DNA of 64,000 nucleotides. It comes from Thalassia testudinum. Its lineage: Eukaryota > Streptophyta > Magnoliopsida > Alismatales > Hydrocharitaceae. The stretch's first letter is position 1. Each line of letters begins with the position of its first letter. The stretch covers positions 133,060,001 to 133,124,000 of the forward strand of contig JAZHRO010000036.1 in the NCBI GenBank assembly GCA_037157565.1. The letters run 5' to 3'. Shown one piece after another: positions 10,220 to 22,497 of this stretch. The notes under the pieces were generated by a model. The model made no database searches. It saw only the letters and a program-made list of their open reading frames with translations, and had not been told where the DNA came from. Both the position numbers and the translations under genes were made by a program.

Positions 10220-13148
10220 GATGATAACGTCATCATCAGTCATATCTAGCTTTAATTAGTCAGAATCTATTGATAAATGTTCCTACATAACCACCAGAAG
10301 ACCGTAATTCACTGCAGATTCATTCTGTGAGAGGTGCATTAAAACAGGGGTAAAACTACAATTTTAACAGAATATCCAAAATGCATAATAACCATGGGGT
10401 TTTCCAGGGGTTAATTAAAGGTCAAATGGTCATTAATGTCTAATCAATGGGTTCATGCAGACAGAATCAGGTTTTCACGCCTTTCAAGAATTAATAGACA
10501 TCTGAAATCCTAAAAACAGACCTGCTTAATTAATTGAGGTCTGGTCAGGTTAAAATTCACCTAAATCTTATAAAAATCATTGAAAAATATTCTCTAAGGT
10601 TTGGTATCCTTGATTTAACCATCTGAACCCGGTTTGGCCTAAAACAAAGCCTCAGACAGATAGTTGCCTTAATTTGGGTTTCTACGCAAATTACTTAGTC
10701 CAACTTGGTCAAAACCTAAATCCAACTTCATCATCAGATTTCTTGGGTCCAAATTAGGTTTGTACCAAAATTTGGACCTAATCAGAGATTATCTTGACCT
10801 AGTTTGCATTTCAGTCCAGTCTGACTCTTTTTCTCACATACTTACCCCTAGCTTTTTGAATTCCTTACAAATGGGTCCATAAGTTTTTCATATTCTTTAC
10901 AATCAGGTCCTTCCCCATTATCGTGGAGGAAATACTACTCTGGCGACCTTCAAGTGGGGATTTCTCCCTGATTGATTGGCAGATCCCTTCCAAAATTGGA
11001 AGGGAGACTCTTGAGAGAATCTTCTACGATCTAAACCTACTCCTGGACAGTGATTCTTTCCTAAAAGATGATGTGAATCCTTTGAAGTTTAGGGTTCCTT
11101 TGTGCGTAAGGTTCACGTGCTTCCAAACTTGGAATGCCTTCCTAGGCCCTTTAAAAGGACCTAGGTCGCATCTCTAACCTCCTTAGCAAGGTCTGGAGCC
11201 AAAAACCTCTTCTTTTCCCTACCTTCGACCCCTCTCCAACCAAGCTCTAGTGAGCTTCCCAACCCCTTTCTTTCGGCCATTAGACAGTCAAATCAAGTGG
11301 CCCATCTTCTTCCCCATCTTCCTCCACCTCTCGCCGGCCAAAGTGAAGGTTCCCAGACCTCCTTCTTCCTCATCGTCCCCCACCGGAGAATTTATCTTCT
11401 CCATCGCCGGCTTTTTAAAACCGACATGGATTTTCCCTTTTCGTCCAATAAGGTTAGCTTAGTTAGGTTTCCCTCTCATATTACTTTCTTTTTATCCTTT
11501 AAAAACCCAAAAACAACCTTCGACGCCGTTGCCAACCACTTTTGTCTCCACCTTTGGCCGCACCTCTGGCGAGGTCCTCTGCACGCTACACACCTCCAAA
11601 TACCTCGCCAACACTCCCAAAACTTCTGCCACTCACCTCCGCACAAAACCCCTCTACCTATTTGCCATCACATCCACCCAAAAGCTCCACCGAACACCCC
11701 ACCTTCGCACGACCTTTCTCGCCTTCATCCGGCCACTACACTCACTCCTACACCACGAGGACACCACCGTCACCTCCACCGTCCTCCGGCGACTATCTTG
11801 AGGTATTTTAATGTGGCCGTGAGGCCTTATTCAATGTTTGAGGTACATGTCGCTCCACCGCCGCCTTCGAGTTCTCTGACCACGCATTGAGTTCTCTGGT
11901 TATAGCTGCTCCAGGAGTTCGTCCCAGATGAAGCGGATTCATCTCAGGAATGTTCCTAGGTGGTCAATTAGGAGCTTTGACCTCTCCAAGGATACCAATT
12001 GAATGGACCTCCACAGCAGCTGCACGCGAAGAGAAGGGGGATTGATTTAGTCCCACATCATGGGAATTGGAAGTGCTGCAGCCAAATAAAGTGATTTTGT
12101 GTTTAGAGTTGTTTGCCTCAGGACACTCGGGGATGAGGTCCCCGTCACCCTACACGGACCTGACCCGCCTAACCTATACACACCTCGACTGTGATCCTAT
12201 GCACGCAGCCCTCGACCCGGTTACTGTGCATGCACGTATACCTGATTACCCGGCTATCTGAGAGAAGAGGAAAGAAAGAGAGAGAGAGCGGGGGAGGGAG
12301 GGTTTTGCTCTTTGTGGTTCTGGTCCACGTACGTGCCTTATGCTGAAGAGCCTAACACTTAGGCTCTACGAAGGAAGGAAAGAAGGCTTGGATGAAAGCC
12401 TTAGAAGAAAGGTGAAGCTCTGAAGAAAGGAAAAGTGAAGAAGAGAAGGCAAAGGCAGAAAGAAGAAGAGAGAAGGAGAAGAAAGAGAAAAGAGAAGAAG
12501 AAAACCTAAACATCAGAAGAAAACACAGTAGCAAGTGACATTTAAGTCGTCTAATTATCAAAATAGACGTTTGATCACTGTTCATTTATTTGATATTAAT
12601 GACCATTTGAGTTGTATATGCTTAAGACTAATAATTGGTGATTCTAATCACCATTATTTTATCTTAGACACCTTTTTGCCTCATTAAACTCTTGATATAC
12701 TTACGCTTGTCATTTAATATCAATTTTGAGTAGTTGTTATTCATTGAATATCATTATTCTTGGCTTATTTCCTTTGCTCATTTATATTTTAATTGAGATT
12801 AGTGCGTGAATGCAATACTTGCTCCCTGTGTTAGACCTCGAACTTCTTCTAGATATTCAAGCTATAAATATTATTTGTTGAGAGAGCTATTTAGGAGACT
12901 TTACTATAACAAGACATATTTAAACTCCTATCTAGACCCCTCCAACACCCCTGTGAAATTGGGATCCAGGTCTCCTATGTCTTATCCATGTGTGAGGGCA
13001 CCGCTCAAGGTCGACGTTGTCACTCTGCTGCACCTGTCTCCTCATCAGATTCCTCGCACATAAAGATAAAGTACAATCAGATAAATGCGCAACTCAGAAT
13101 AATAAGAAATAATCAGGTGAATCTATTATGTCTATTGCCTCCTTGGCA
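10220..13148 (+). repeat. LTR of family C, copy 1 (Tat/Athila-like)
   Basis: Starts with TGATGATAACGTCATCATCA right after a polypurine-like tract and ends CA just before a degenerate primer-site-like sequence. It aligns by eye with 16.2-19.2 kb in order: 'ggggtaaaactacaattt', 'attgaaaaatattctcta', 'aattccttacaaatgggtcc', 'ctggcgaccttc', 'tgattacccggct' and an A/G-rich run. A TATA-like TTTAAAAG at about 11,150 is in the same relative place as TTTATAAG at 17,133 in copy 2. Short C-rich open frames around 11.25-11.9 kb are low-complexity leader-type sequence and are not called as genes. Near its end it has 'gctccctgtgttagacctcg', a stretch typical near such LTR ends. Confidence 0.5.
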
Positions 13149-13149
13149 A

Positions 13150-13169
13150 TGGTGCCATTTGATTGGGAG
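13150..13169 (+). other. Degenerate primer-binding-site-like sequence
   Basis: TGGTGCCATTTGATTGGGAG follows the family-C LTR by one base. It resembles the TGGCGCCGTTGCCGGGGAG type of primer site used by many plant Tat/Athila elements, with several substitutions. The equivalent place after copy 2 (about 19,213-19,232) shows a similarly decayed 'ttgcggttattgcttgggat'. Confidence 0.4.
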
Positions 13170-16100
13170 TTTTCACTTTTCAAAATAATGTATCAGAAAA
13201 ATATGTCGTCGCAGCATGTAAATCGTGGTGGAAAATCCCGAACAAAAATGTAAATTAGTAAGACTAACCACAAAGAGTTAGGTTGTATCCACAAAGAGGA
13301 ACAGAATAATAAACTCACAGATGTTTTGGCCTTGTATTTGTCCAATTGAATGTTAGATTCGTGCTCAAATCTGATGTAAAATGCGATGAAAAGAAAACAC
13401 ACAATAACTTGAGAATGTAAGGTTATATGTGCAATTTTTCCTTAATAAATATGTGATCAGTAGTGGCATCTCATGTAATTTTCAATTGCACGCGTGCTCG
13501 CAAGGAATTATGCAAATCTGAATCCAAATCCAATGTAAAATGATGCACATAACATGAGTCAAGCTAATATAAGAAAGCATAAGTGCACCGTTGCAACTTC
13601 ACCTCAATATAATAATAAAAAATAAAAAATAAAAGCCCTCCAATGGCATTGAATGTAAATTCTAATTATATCCAAAACAGAGGATTTCTTTCCTTTTATG
13701 GTGCGCGAGAAAGAGAGAGCAGCTGGCCGTGAGAAGCTCCAAGGAGGTCAAGCATGAGGAGAGCTTTGTAATTGTGGTTGTGGCATCGACGGAGATGGTC
13801 GGAGCTCGCCGGTCGGAGCTATGGAAGCCGGCAACGATAAGGTTCTCCGACCGACTGTTGAGTGATCGGTTGGTGTGGTCGAAGGCGTGGTCGAGGTCGT
13901 GGTGTCGAGGAGAGTGCGGAGGAGTCAATGGCACATTGAATGGATGTTTGTGGTGATGGCTGCGTGGAGAGGGCGACGTCGGTGTTGGGTTCTTCTCTAT
14001 TGGAGAAGAAGAAGAAGAAGCCGGCTTGCTGCTTGTGTGCTCAGGGGTGGCGCTACATGCACGCGAGGATGGTGGCGCGAGCGTGCATGTGCACGTGAGG
14101 AGGGCGCGCAAGGAGGTGATGCGAGAGGGGGTGATGCACTACTGGTGGCAAGGTTGGGCATGGCCACGCGGGGAGCCTACGCACGGTCGCTGCTGCTTAC
14201 ATGCACGGGTAGTGGCGGGCACGTACGTGGTTGTAGCCGATCAACTCTGGTGGTGCTTGAGGAGGTGGAAGCTATTCAATTGCATGGTCTAAAGGAAGAA
14301 GACGATCGCGGAGGAGGAGGATGCAGTGGCTCTGGACATCTTAAATGAAAGGGAGTAGGGGCATGTGCACGGTGGTGGAAATGGAGCGCAGTGGCTGTTG
14401 TCGTCGAGGTGGAGCACGGTCATGAAGTCGGAGATGTAGTAGCGGATGTGGTATCGAGGAGTGTGCTGTCACCACGCTCGTCGAGGATGAAGTAGGGCAC
14501 AGTAGTGGTTCGACCGTCGTGGTTTTGGGCGAGACGCGATGACGAACATTGGGAGCGAGACGCGGTGGTGGTGGCACACGGTGGAGGAGTTGCTTTCTCC
14601 CCTTGAAGAGAGAGATGGTTGGAGAGGGAGCACCTCTCATGAGAGAGGAGATATTTCTGTCCCTTCTCTCTTGCACATATATAGAGAAAGATAAGAATAA
14701 GAGAGAGAAATAGAGGATGAAAGAGTCAAAGAGAGTTGTCAAAGAGAGGAGAGATTTGAGGGAGAGAGATTCGTGAGGGAGAGAGAGAAATAAGGAAGGC
14801 CTGTTTTCTTTTTCTTTCTTTCTTTCCTTTTTGTGTGTGATTTCCAAACTCTCCCTTGGGAATCTTCTAATTAGGATAGAGTCCACTCCCTCCAAAAACT
14901 GGAGATGGGAAGTGGAGAACTCTTTCCTTTTTTATATGTGACAAATTAAATATCTGGCATTCCAAATTGAGTATGATTCCTTCCAAATTGTCCCTTCCAT
15001 AATAATGCAATGCATGAAATGATAATTCTAAAGCTTACATAATTTTGTCCATATAATGCATACTCTAAATTAAATTCTTATTTCAATGATAATGCACTTA
15101 GGCTCTAATTTAGCCCACTAAAGTGGACCTATCAGTATTCACGCATTTTTAATTACTCCCTGAGTCGACCTCAGAATACTAATGTTTCGAGTTTATAAAT
15201 TTAAGTATTGACACACTTCTATCAACTATACTACGATGCATTCCATTTTGAAATACGATCGAAGAGAGTTTAACACTTCTCTCCCTTCCTTCCTCCTCCC
15301 TCGATGCCATTGTCTTCTTCGCGAGCTGTTGCTACTATTTCTCGACTCCCTCTGCACCGACGCTGCTCGCCATGTTCCCTCCTCACTGTTGCCATTGCCC
15401 TCCCTCCTCACCACCATTCTCATTCCTTGCACCACTCTCTTTTTCCTCCTAATCGATCTCCTCCATTTGCGCAGGTGCTGCTCGCCGCCAGTGTTGCACA
15501 AGCTCCTTGCCATTGGTGGTCCTCCCTCCTTGGCTCTAGTAATCGTGAACCTTTTTCTTTTAAATTGTTTCCCATTGATTGTTTGTGAGAGATAAATTAA
15601 GTGACATTGTGCCAATATGATGATTGACCTAGGGGAAAAGTGAGCATAAATCATAATTAATAGGCAAAAACTAGTGTACTGCTGAACTAAAATTTAGGGA
15701 CAAACCAATTAAAGATAAATTAGTAGTAAGTATTCTAGATCATTACATGGACAAGGCTATGAAAGTCGTAATTCATAATTATGGCTAAGGAGTTCTTAGG
15801 AAGAACAAAACACTCATCCAAAATGTATTCGTTGAGAAAATATAGGGTAAAGTGTGTTTGGATGCAAACAACTGTTTACCATGATTTAAGTTGCAGTTAG
15901 ATGATGATGTTCATAGATGAAGCATTTAAGTGATTGCAGGTTGTAAAGCTTCATTATTGACATAGAAGTCATAGAAAGATCAAAACATTAGTTAGTCTCC
16001 CTTGTATAGAATATCTTGTTATGGATGAGGACCTGAAGAGTAATGACATGTAGGAAGTGAATATCTTTTTAGGGGTTTAATTTCTTATAGAAGAATCAAT

Positions 16101-16208
16101 GATTTAATTTGGAAGAGTTGATTTGAATCGAATTATTTTGTGAGTTGGAGTTAATTACCTCTTCAAGAATGTATTTTCTCTATGTTGGGAATTGTGTATA
16201 GAGGAAGC
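13170..16208. other. Repeat-derived stretch without recognisable gene
   Basis: 13.66-14.9 kb is a GC-rich, G/A-skewed segment with long but low-complexity open frames on both strands (Arg/Gly-rich one way, Ser/Pro-rich the other). Overlapping frames on both strands point to compositional bias, not genes. A 'tatata' box-like sequence occurs at about 14,682, and an 'actccctgagtcgacctc' LTR-end-like block at about 15,156. 15.24-15.6 kb is C/T-rich on the plus strand. The whole is most simply another decayed LTR plus filler inside the family-C element; I could not set its ends. Confidence 0.4.
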
Positions 16209-19200
16209 TGATGAGAACCTCATCATAAACCCTAACTAGCACAATCTAACCCAAATTTGTGAGAAAAAGCTTCTACATGACCCAAAGAAAGGCTTAACTC
16301 AGAGAATTCTGAGTTTAAGAATAAAACAAATCATAAGGGGTAAAATTGCAATTTCACCAATGCAGATGGAAAACAAGGTAATTAAGGGTCTAAACACAGG
16401 TCAAACAAGCCTAACAAGAAGAAAAGTGGGATGATCTGATCTAAAAAAGGTTGTAGCAACTTCAAGAAATTAAATGACATTCTATAACCCTAAAACAAAC
16501 CTACTTCAATTCACGAGGTTCAAGGCATGATAAAAATCAACTAAACCCTCTAAAATTCATAGAAAAATATTATTTAGGGTTAGAACCTTCAATTTCGCCT
16601 TAGAAACCTATTTTGACCTAAAAAGAGAACCATGCCTAATTAATAACCTAATTTGAGTTTTTGTGCAAATTGGCCAGTCAAACATGGCCCAACCTAGAAT
16701 TAAAATTCACCATTAAAATTCTTAGGTTTAAATTGGTCTTGTATAAAAACTTGAGCCTAAGAAGAGACCTCCTTGACAGACTTTACAATTTGGTCCTCTT
16801 CATTTACTTTTTGACCCTTATCTTTTGAAACTCTTGCATTTAGGCCCCTATCTTTTCATCATTCTTTGCAGAACGGTCCTCCCTGCAAACTCTGCGCAGC
16901 ACCATGCTCCGGCGACCTTGCACGGAGCATGGCGCCGCGCAGAAAAGGGTTACCGCCCTGCAGAGCAGAAGCGGGGTTCCCTATGACGTCCTCCGTCGCA
17001 GGAACCCACCCATGCCCTCTGCCAACCACCATACCTTCCGTGCGAACGCGTGGAAGGTATGGGTGTCATCTCCGACCTTACTCCGGCGAGGCTGGCATGA
17101 CGCCAGCTCGCCCCTTCCTCTACGCCAACCCCTTTATAAGAACCGGCAGACCCTGTCGGCTCCTTCAAGCTTTTCTTTGACAGAGAACTCTCACCCTTCA
17201 TCCCTTCCTCCTCCGTCAGAAGGCCCGAAGCTTCTGGCGACTTCCTCTTCTTCCTCCTCGCCTCTCTGCTGCCCTACCTGCAGTAGGGTTTGCCTTGCTC
17301 CCTCGTCTGCACTGGGCTGTACCCGCCGGCGCCCTCCACCTACTTCCTCGTCGCCACACTCCCCCTCCAGGGCTCCTTCTTCTCTAGCTCTGGCAGATAC
17401 GAGCCGGCTGCTTCGCCCTCCCCCTTCGTCTAATACTTAGGTAAATAGCTTCCTCTCCATTTCCCTTGCATTTCCCCCCTTTTAAACTGCCCTGTCGACC
17501 ACCCGACCGCCACTGTCCAGACCATCCTCTCCACCTCCGATCACCCCCTCCGGCGAGATCATCTCACATCCACAGACACCCCCGCACCTTGCCGACCACC
17601 GCACAAGCTCGCTCACACTCCACTCTATCGATTCCCCATCTCCATTTACTGCCAAACGCCACCCGACCACCCCTGGAACAAACCCACCTCTCCAGCCACA
17701 GTCTAACCTAGGGCTACCTCCACACACGCCCTCGCGCCTCGCCGACCCCCGCACTGTCTTCGCCGCACTCCGGCGAAGCCTCCCCTTTTTCTGATGTGGC
17801 CAAGAGGCCATCTTTCTGCTTTCAGGTCAGCAGCCCTTCGTCGCCATTACTGAGTTGCTGCAGCTCCTTCACCTGCAGCTGCAGGCGCTTTCCAGCCCAG
17901 GTACGCACCCCAGGTCGCGCTGTTTACCTCTGCGAAGGCACCCAGGCCTGCAGCTGGGGCAAAGGCGTCGCGGGCTGCTGCAATTGGCTGCAGGTAGCTC
18001 GCCTGCAGGCGCCAAATTGGGAGGTGGGACTTTAGTCCCACCTCGAAAGTGCGTGGCCAAGCGCCCGCACTTAAATTGAAAACGTGTCTAAGGCTATTCG
18101 CCTTTGAACACAGGGGTCGGGTCCCTCTCCCGCACGCTGCGCGCCACGCGCTCGCTCGCCCTCGCCCGCGCTTACGTCCCGCGAGTCTGGGTAGGATCCA
18201 ATTACCCAAATCGTGCACTTCTCGCACACCACCGCACGCCGGTGGGCCTGGTCCCGGGTGCGATACTCGCACCCGATTACCCGGCTCTGGGAGAGCGGTC
18301 CTAAGAGAGAAATCTGAGAAAGAGAGAGACGCGAGGGGAAGGGTAGGGGTAGGTTTTGCTCTAACCCTTGTGTAAGCATGCAGGAACAGAAGGAGAAGAA
18401 GGAAGGAAAAGAAGTGAAGGAGAGAAACAGAAGAAGAAGAGAAGGAAGGCACTGTAGCAAACTCACAGTTAAGTCATCTGACCACTGCATCAGATGACGG
18501 AAGGGCAGCGACCAGAACAGAAAGAAGAGAAAGAAGAGGACCTGTAAGGGAAGAAAAGAAAGAAGGAAGTAGAGAAGAAAAAGAAGAAAAGAGAAAGAAG
18601 AAAGAAGACACAGTCGCAAGCAAGGAAAGAAAGAAAGAGAAGAACAGAAGAAAAGAAGCAGAAAGAAGAAGAAGGCTGAAGAAGAAAAGAAGTCAGAAAA
18701 GAAGAAAAAGATTACCACACCTGCAGAAGAAGGAAAGAAAAGAAAGAAGAAGAAAGGAAGACTCTGCAAGAAAAGAGAAGGAGATTAGCTGGAAGAAAAA
18801 GAAGGATAGAAAGAAAAGGAAGAGAGAAAAAGAAGAAGCCAAGAGAACTCTATCTCTCTCTCTCTCTCTCTCTCTTATTTTTGTAACCTAATTGAGAACT
18901 TTTATATTTTTAGAATTCTAGTTGCTCCCTTAGTTTGACCTCGGGAAAACTGTTTCCGAGTAAAAATTTGTAGTAATCTGGTAGCTGTTTTGTACTACAA
19001 CGATTGTAAACCATAATAACATAAACCCAACCGCTACCGGCGTTACTAGAAGCAAATATCTTGTTAAACCTTTAATTGATTAATGTAGAATGAATGATTG
19101 AGAAAGAACAATGCTTTATTCATTTATTTGTTTCTCTGTTTTCTGTGTGCATAGTGCATGCTTTTGTGTGAGAAAATATGCATTCCTGAGTAGCTACTAT

Positions 19201-19210
19201 TATTGCCTGC
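16209..19210 (+). repeat. LTR of family C, copy 2
   Basis: Begins TGATGAGAACCTCATCATAA and follows the same order of blocks as copy 1 with considerable divergence. A TATA-like TTTATAAG lies at about 17,133, followed by a GC-rich leader-like segment (17.2-18.3 kb), a 'gattacccggctctggga' block at about 18,274, and an A/G-rich run (18.35-18.85 kb) ending in a CT microsatellite. Open frames here (for example 17.8-18.8 kb) are low-complexity and occur on both strands, so none is called. The two copies are too different by eye to be the fresh LTR pair of one recent insertion; they may be an old pair or independent copies. Confidence 0.5.
18851..18876. repeat. CT dinucleotide microsatellite
   Basis: An uninterrupted run of about 12 CT units at the end of a longer purine-rich tract in the family-C LTR. 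Confidence 0.9.
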
Positions 19211-20458
19211 TATTGCGGTTATTGCTTGGGATCCAAGCAGCCTGATGCTGTGTTCTAAATCTCTTGTTGATGTTAATCCATACGCATTGAAAATTGGAAA
19301 TTTTTTTCAATGGGAACTAGAGTGTCTGCAGTCTCTTCTGAGGTGCGAGATGACTTTTATTACTTCTACTACTTTTGCTACAACCTCCTACTGTCGACTA
19401 TTGCTACTACTACTATTGTAGCCTACTACTACCTACATGATGATGGTGATGATTGGTGGGGATCTAAGCGAGGGTCCCCATCACCCACTCTTGATGGCCT
19501 ATTATCTACCATTGCTACCTGGGAACATTTTCCCATCTACTGTTACTCTACTGCAATAGTTGACTATTATCTGCTATTGTCGTCAATGGTTGCTACAGTA
19601 TTCTATAGTTTGTTACTGTTGCTACCGCTACAACATCTAGTACTACTACCAATCCTATCTGTCTACTGTGGTTGTTACTTTTTCTACAATCACCACCTGC
19701 TCCTCGAGTGTGCTGCTTGCTTCTCTGGATATCTACATTGGGAGGGAGTTCACCTTTGTTTTTTGTAAGTTAAGCATAAAATAGATTAGGATTGGTTATG
19801 TTTCCTATTTTTAATTTTTCCAATTTTGGTAAAGAGTTTTATTTTTCCCATTATCTTTAAGTTCCTTTCTATATAAAGAGGGCTAGGACTTATTTAATGG
19901 AATAACACAATTCATTTTCTCCAACATAAATATTACAAGATTAATTTTGAAAAAAAAATGAGAAAACTTAGAATACACTGGTGGTGTTATATATATATCC
20001 TTTTTCTTTTGAAGAGGTAAATTATTTAGATATTGATCACCATTAATGCCCTTAGTTGAGTTATTGGTGTTCAAAAGCCTTAAAAAAATTTTAAACTTGC
20101 TTGAAAGTGCTTTGGATGATCATGCCATCTTATAGCTTTTAGCCAAGCGTATGACTTTAATTGTACAAGTCAATATTTCTAATCCAGGAGATCACCTCTA
20201 CGGAAAAAGAACTGTCATGGCCATTATTGCTGTCCCATCTCAAACTTCACGATCCAACGAATTCCAAACTTGGAACAATATGCATGCCCTCTTTCTCGGT
20301 ACGTTCTTTGCTTGAGGTCCTTTACTTAATCCCTACAACTTGAATTGTACTATTAAAATCAAGCCATCCTCAATATTTCAGCTTCAACATATCTTGTTAC
20401 TTTTGACAGCTAAAAGGTCCTGCTACTTTTGCTTTGTACTGCCTTTATCTGGCCATAT
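19211..20458. other. CTA/TTG-rich stretch, no confident gene
   Basis: Just after the family-C LTR there is a run dominated by CTA, TAC and TTG triplets (about 19,350-19,700). It gives a 152-codon open frame (19,310-19,768) rich in Tyr, Leu and Cys. The composition is explained by the triplet bias and no domain is visible, so it is not called. 19.77-20.46 kb is ordinary AT-rich sequence. Confidence 0.5.
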
Positions 20459-20631
20459 CCTTTGATCTTTAAAAAAGGGTAGCCTGATGCACAAAGCTCT
20501 CGCTATGCATGGGGCCATACCCTATTTTTTTCACAGGAGGCAGTTTTCATGACTCAAACCTATGACCTCCAAGTCACACGGCAACAACTTTACCGTTGTG
20601 CCAAGGCTCCCCGTCACACCCTTTGATCTTT
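20459..20631 (-). mobile_element. Au-like tRNA-derived SINE with target-site duplication
   Basis: On the minus strand the head reads GGGGAGCCTTGGCACAACGG with an A-box-like core and 'AAAGTTGTTGCC', then a B-box-like GGTTTGAGTCA, then 'CCATGCATAGCGAGAGCTT' and 'TGCATCAGGCTACCCTTTTTT'. These blocks in this order are those of the Au SINE family found across angiosperms. Between the B-box part and the 'GCATAGCG' part some bases of the usual body are absent, so this copy has an internal deletion. Perfect 12-bp direct repeats CCTTTGATCTTT flank it (20,459-20,470 and 20,620-20,631), which marks it as a genuine insertion. The element body is about 20,471-20,619. Confidence 0.85.
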
Positions 20632-21874
20632 CCTTGAACAAAATTTCCCCTTGTGTACTTTTTCCATGTGAATCATTCATCATTATTTCCATTTGATAGG
20701 GATCAGGTAAATCAATATAGATGTGTGTAACTTTGTATTTATTTGTAAACCTAGCTAGCCTAGTTGTTGCAACCTAGACTAGATCTAATACAGTCAAGTC
20801 ATATGCTTAGATCCAATATGACTTGATTGCTGAACCTGTTTGATCTACCTGAACTTTGTATTAGGAAATATTTGTTATTTCTTGGACTCTTCTTCCTTGA
20901 AAGAGTTGATCATTTGATCATGAAATCTTGTTAGAGGGAATAATCATCTATTCTATTGGCGTGCCTATGTTATTTTCTACTAATATGTCATATTATCTGC
21001 CCATTGCGTGCATAGATGTCCAAGGGCATTCCAAACGCACCAATTGTGTCTTCTAGTTACCTCATCCCCAACCTCTCTTACTGGGAGGAAACAATATAGT
21101 CAGTTGCAGAAAATGAAGCTTGATTTGTAATGATGCATGTGGGGCAATTGCTATATTGAATTTGACTTTAAATTTAGATGATGAAGAGCTTGCCATACTT
21201 TTATGTTTTAGGGGCTCACTTAGATGTTGTATGTGTAAAGATTTGTACTTACGAGTTGCTTAATCATTTTGTTATACTTACTACTTTCCGATTCTCACTA
21301 TTGAAATTAAGTCATTCTCAAAGAAAAGAAACTAATGGAATTAAGTTAGGAACCTGGGCTTGGAGTAGGATGGTAAAATTGAAGGAAAAATGGATTATCT
21401 TGTTAAATGATCAAATAAGGAAATAGTATTGATGTCTAAGGAATCAAATCTACATAGTTCTGGAAAGAATCACACCCTTGTCTATATGGTAATGCTTGAT
21501 TGAACTGGCTCTTTTGTTTTGGCCATTGATTGCAGCCCATAGAATAGGGCACTCGACTCAAATGCAATCACGTAAAAATATAGGAGATTGTTGATCAAGT
21601 TCTACCTTAAAGGGTGTACGTATGGGGAGAGATGTTACCTCTCAAGTTTTACTACTCAAATATCAAATACAAAGAAACTCACAATTCCTCTCTTCTCTCA
21701 GATTGTGTAACCCCTCTCTCTTGTGCGTCCCAAATATATATAGGTTACACGGTGGTAGAGCATGGGTGCTACAAATTCACCCATGATCCCATGATTTAAT
21801 CATTAGGGAGGGGATGACTCATAATCGTCAAGCCAACTGGCGTAATAACGAAGCAACGACTCAATCGTTATGTC
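20632..21874. other. No gene recognised
   Basis: AT-rich non-coding sequence. Short open frames (longest 82 codons at 21,178-21,426) have no domain, no supporting start context and no repeat-family match that I recognise. Confidence 0.5.
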
Positions 21875-22025
21875 TTCGGTCAACTGAACTTGTTAATGGG
21901 TAGCTAGATCTATTATCGGGTAACCGGATTCGTTAAGATGTCGAATAACTAGATCCGTCAAGATTTCGGACAACTAGATCTCTTAGGATGCCAAGTAGGT
22001 GGACTCGTTAGGATGTCGGGTATCC
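21875..22025. repeat. 25-bp minisatellite
   Basis: Units start at 21,916, 21,941, 21,966 and 21,991, with a partial unit at 22,016, giving an exact 25-base period. Each full unit has the form TCGG-TAACTAGATCCGTTAAGATG with substitutions. Two shorter, more diverged units precede them (from about 21,875). It lies between non-coding sequence and an LTR-like segment. Confidence 0.8.
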
Positions 22026-22465
22026 AAATTAAGCTGTGTTATGTCCCAACATTCAAATCCAAGCCATAGTTTATATTAAGCATATCGAGATAAACTCGTC
22101 AATGTTTCCCGGGCGTGAATCGAGTTACCGTAGCCCAAAAATAAGAAACTTCAGGTTTTAGTAAACATTGGTCAACTCTAGTTGACTCTATGGAAATTTT
22201 GCATTGATGGTGTCATTTTTAGCTCCATTGATTTCCTCCCGTCACAAACTTTTCAACGAGGTCATTTTTGCAAAACTCGGAGATCGTTTGTTGTGGAAAC
22301 AGGATGAGCGCATAATCACGAGAATGAGTTGGTTAAACATTATCTCTTCTCTTTCCTATTCTCTAAATCTCGTTTTTCCTCTCTCCCTTTTATCTATTTA
22401 TACCCTTCCACCGAAACTAAACCTAAAACCTATTCTCTACAGCCGCCACATTCGAGTTGCCCGCG

Positions 22466-22497
<32 letters not shown>

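Noticed and set aside
13662..14895. Open frames of 149-184 codons on both strands
   Set aside because: Same reasoning: strong G/A skew gives open frames without domains.
17796..18769. Long overlapping open frames (up to 232 codons) on both strands
   Set aside because: They lie in purine-rich and GC-rich LTR leader sequence, overlap each other on opposite strands, and translate into low-complexity Phe/Leu/Ser or Arg/Gly runs.
19310..19768. 152-codon open frame rich in Tyr and Leu
   Set aside because: Produced by CTA/TAC/TTG triplet bias after a retroelement LTR; no domain and no conserved motif.
21178..21426. 82-codon open frame
   Set aside because: AT-rich, no recognisable domain, no supporting context.
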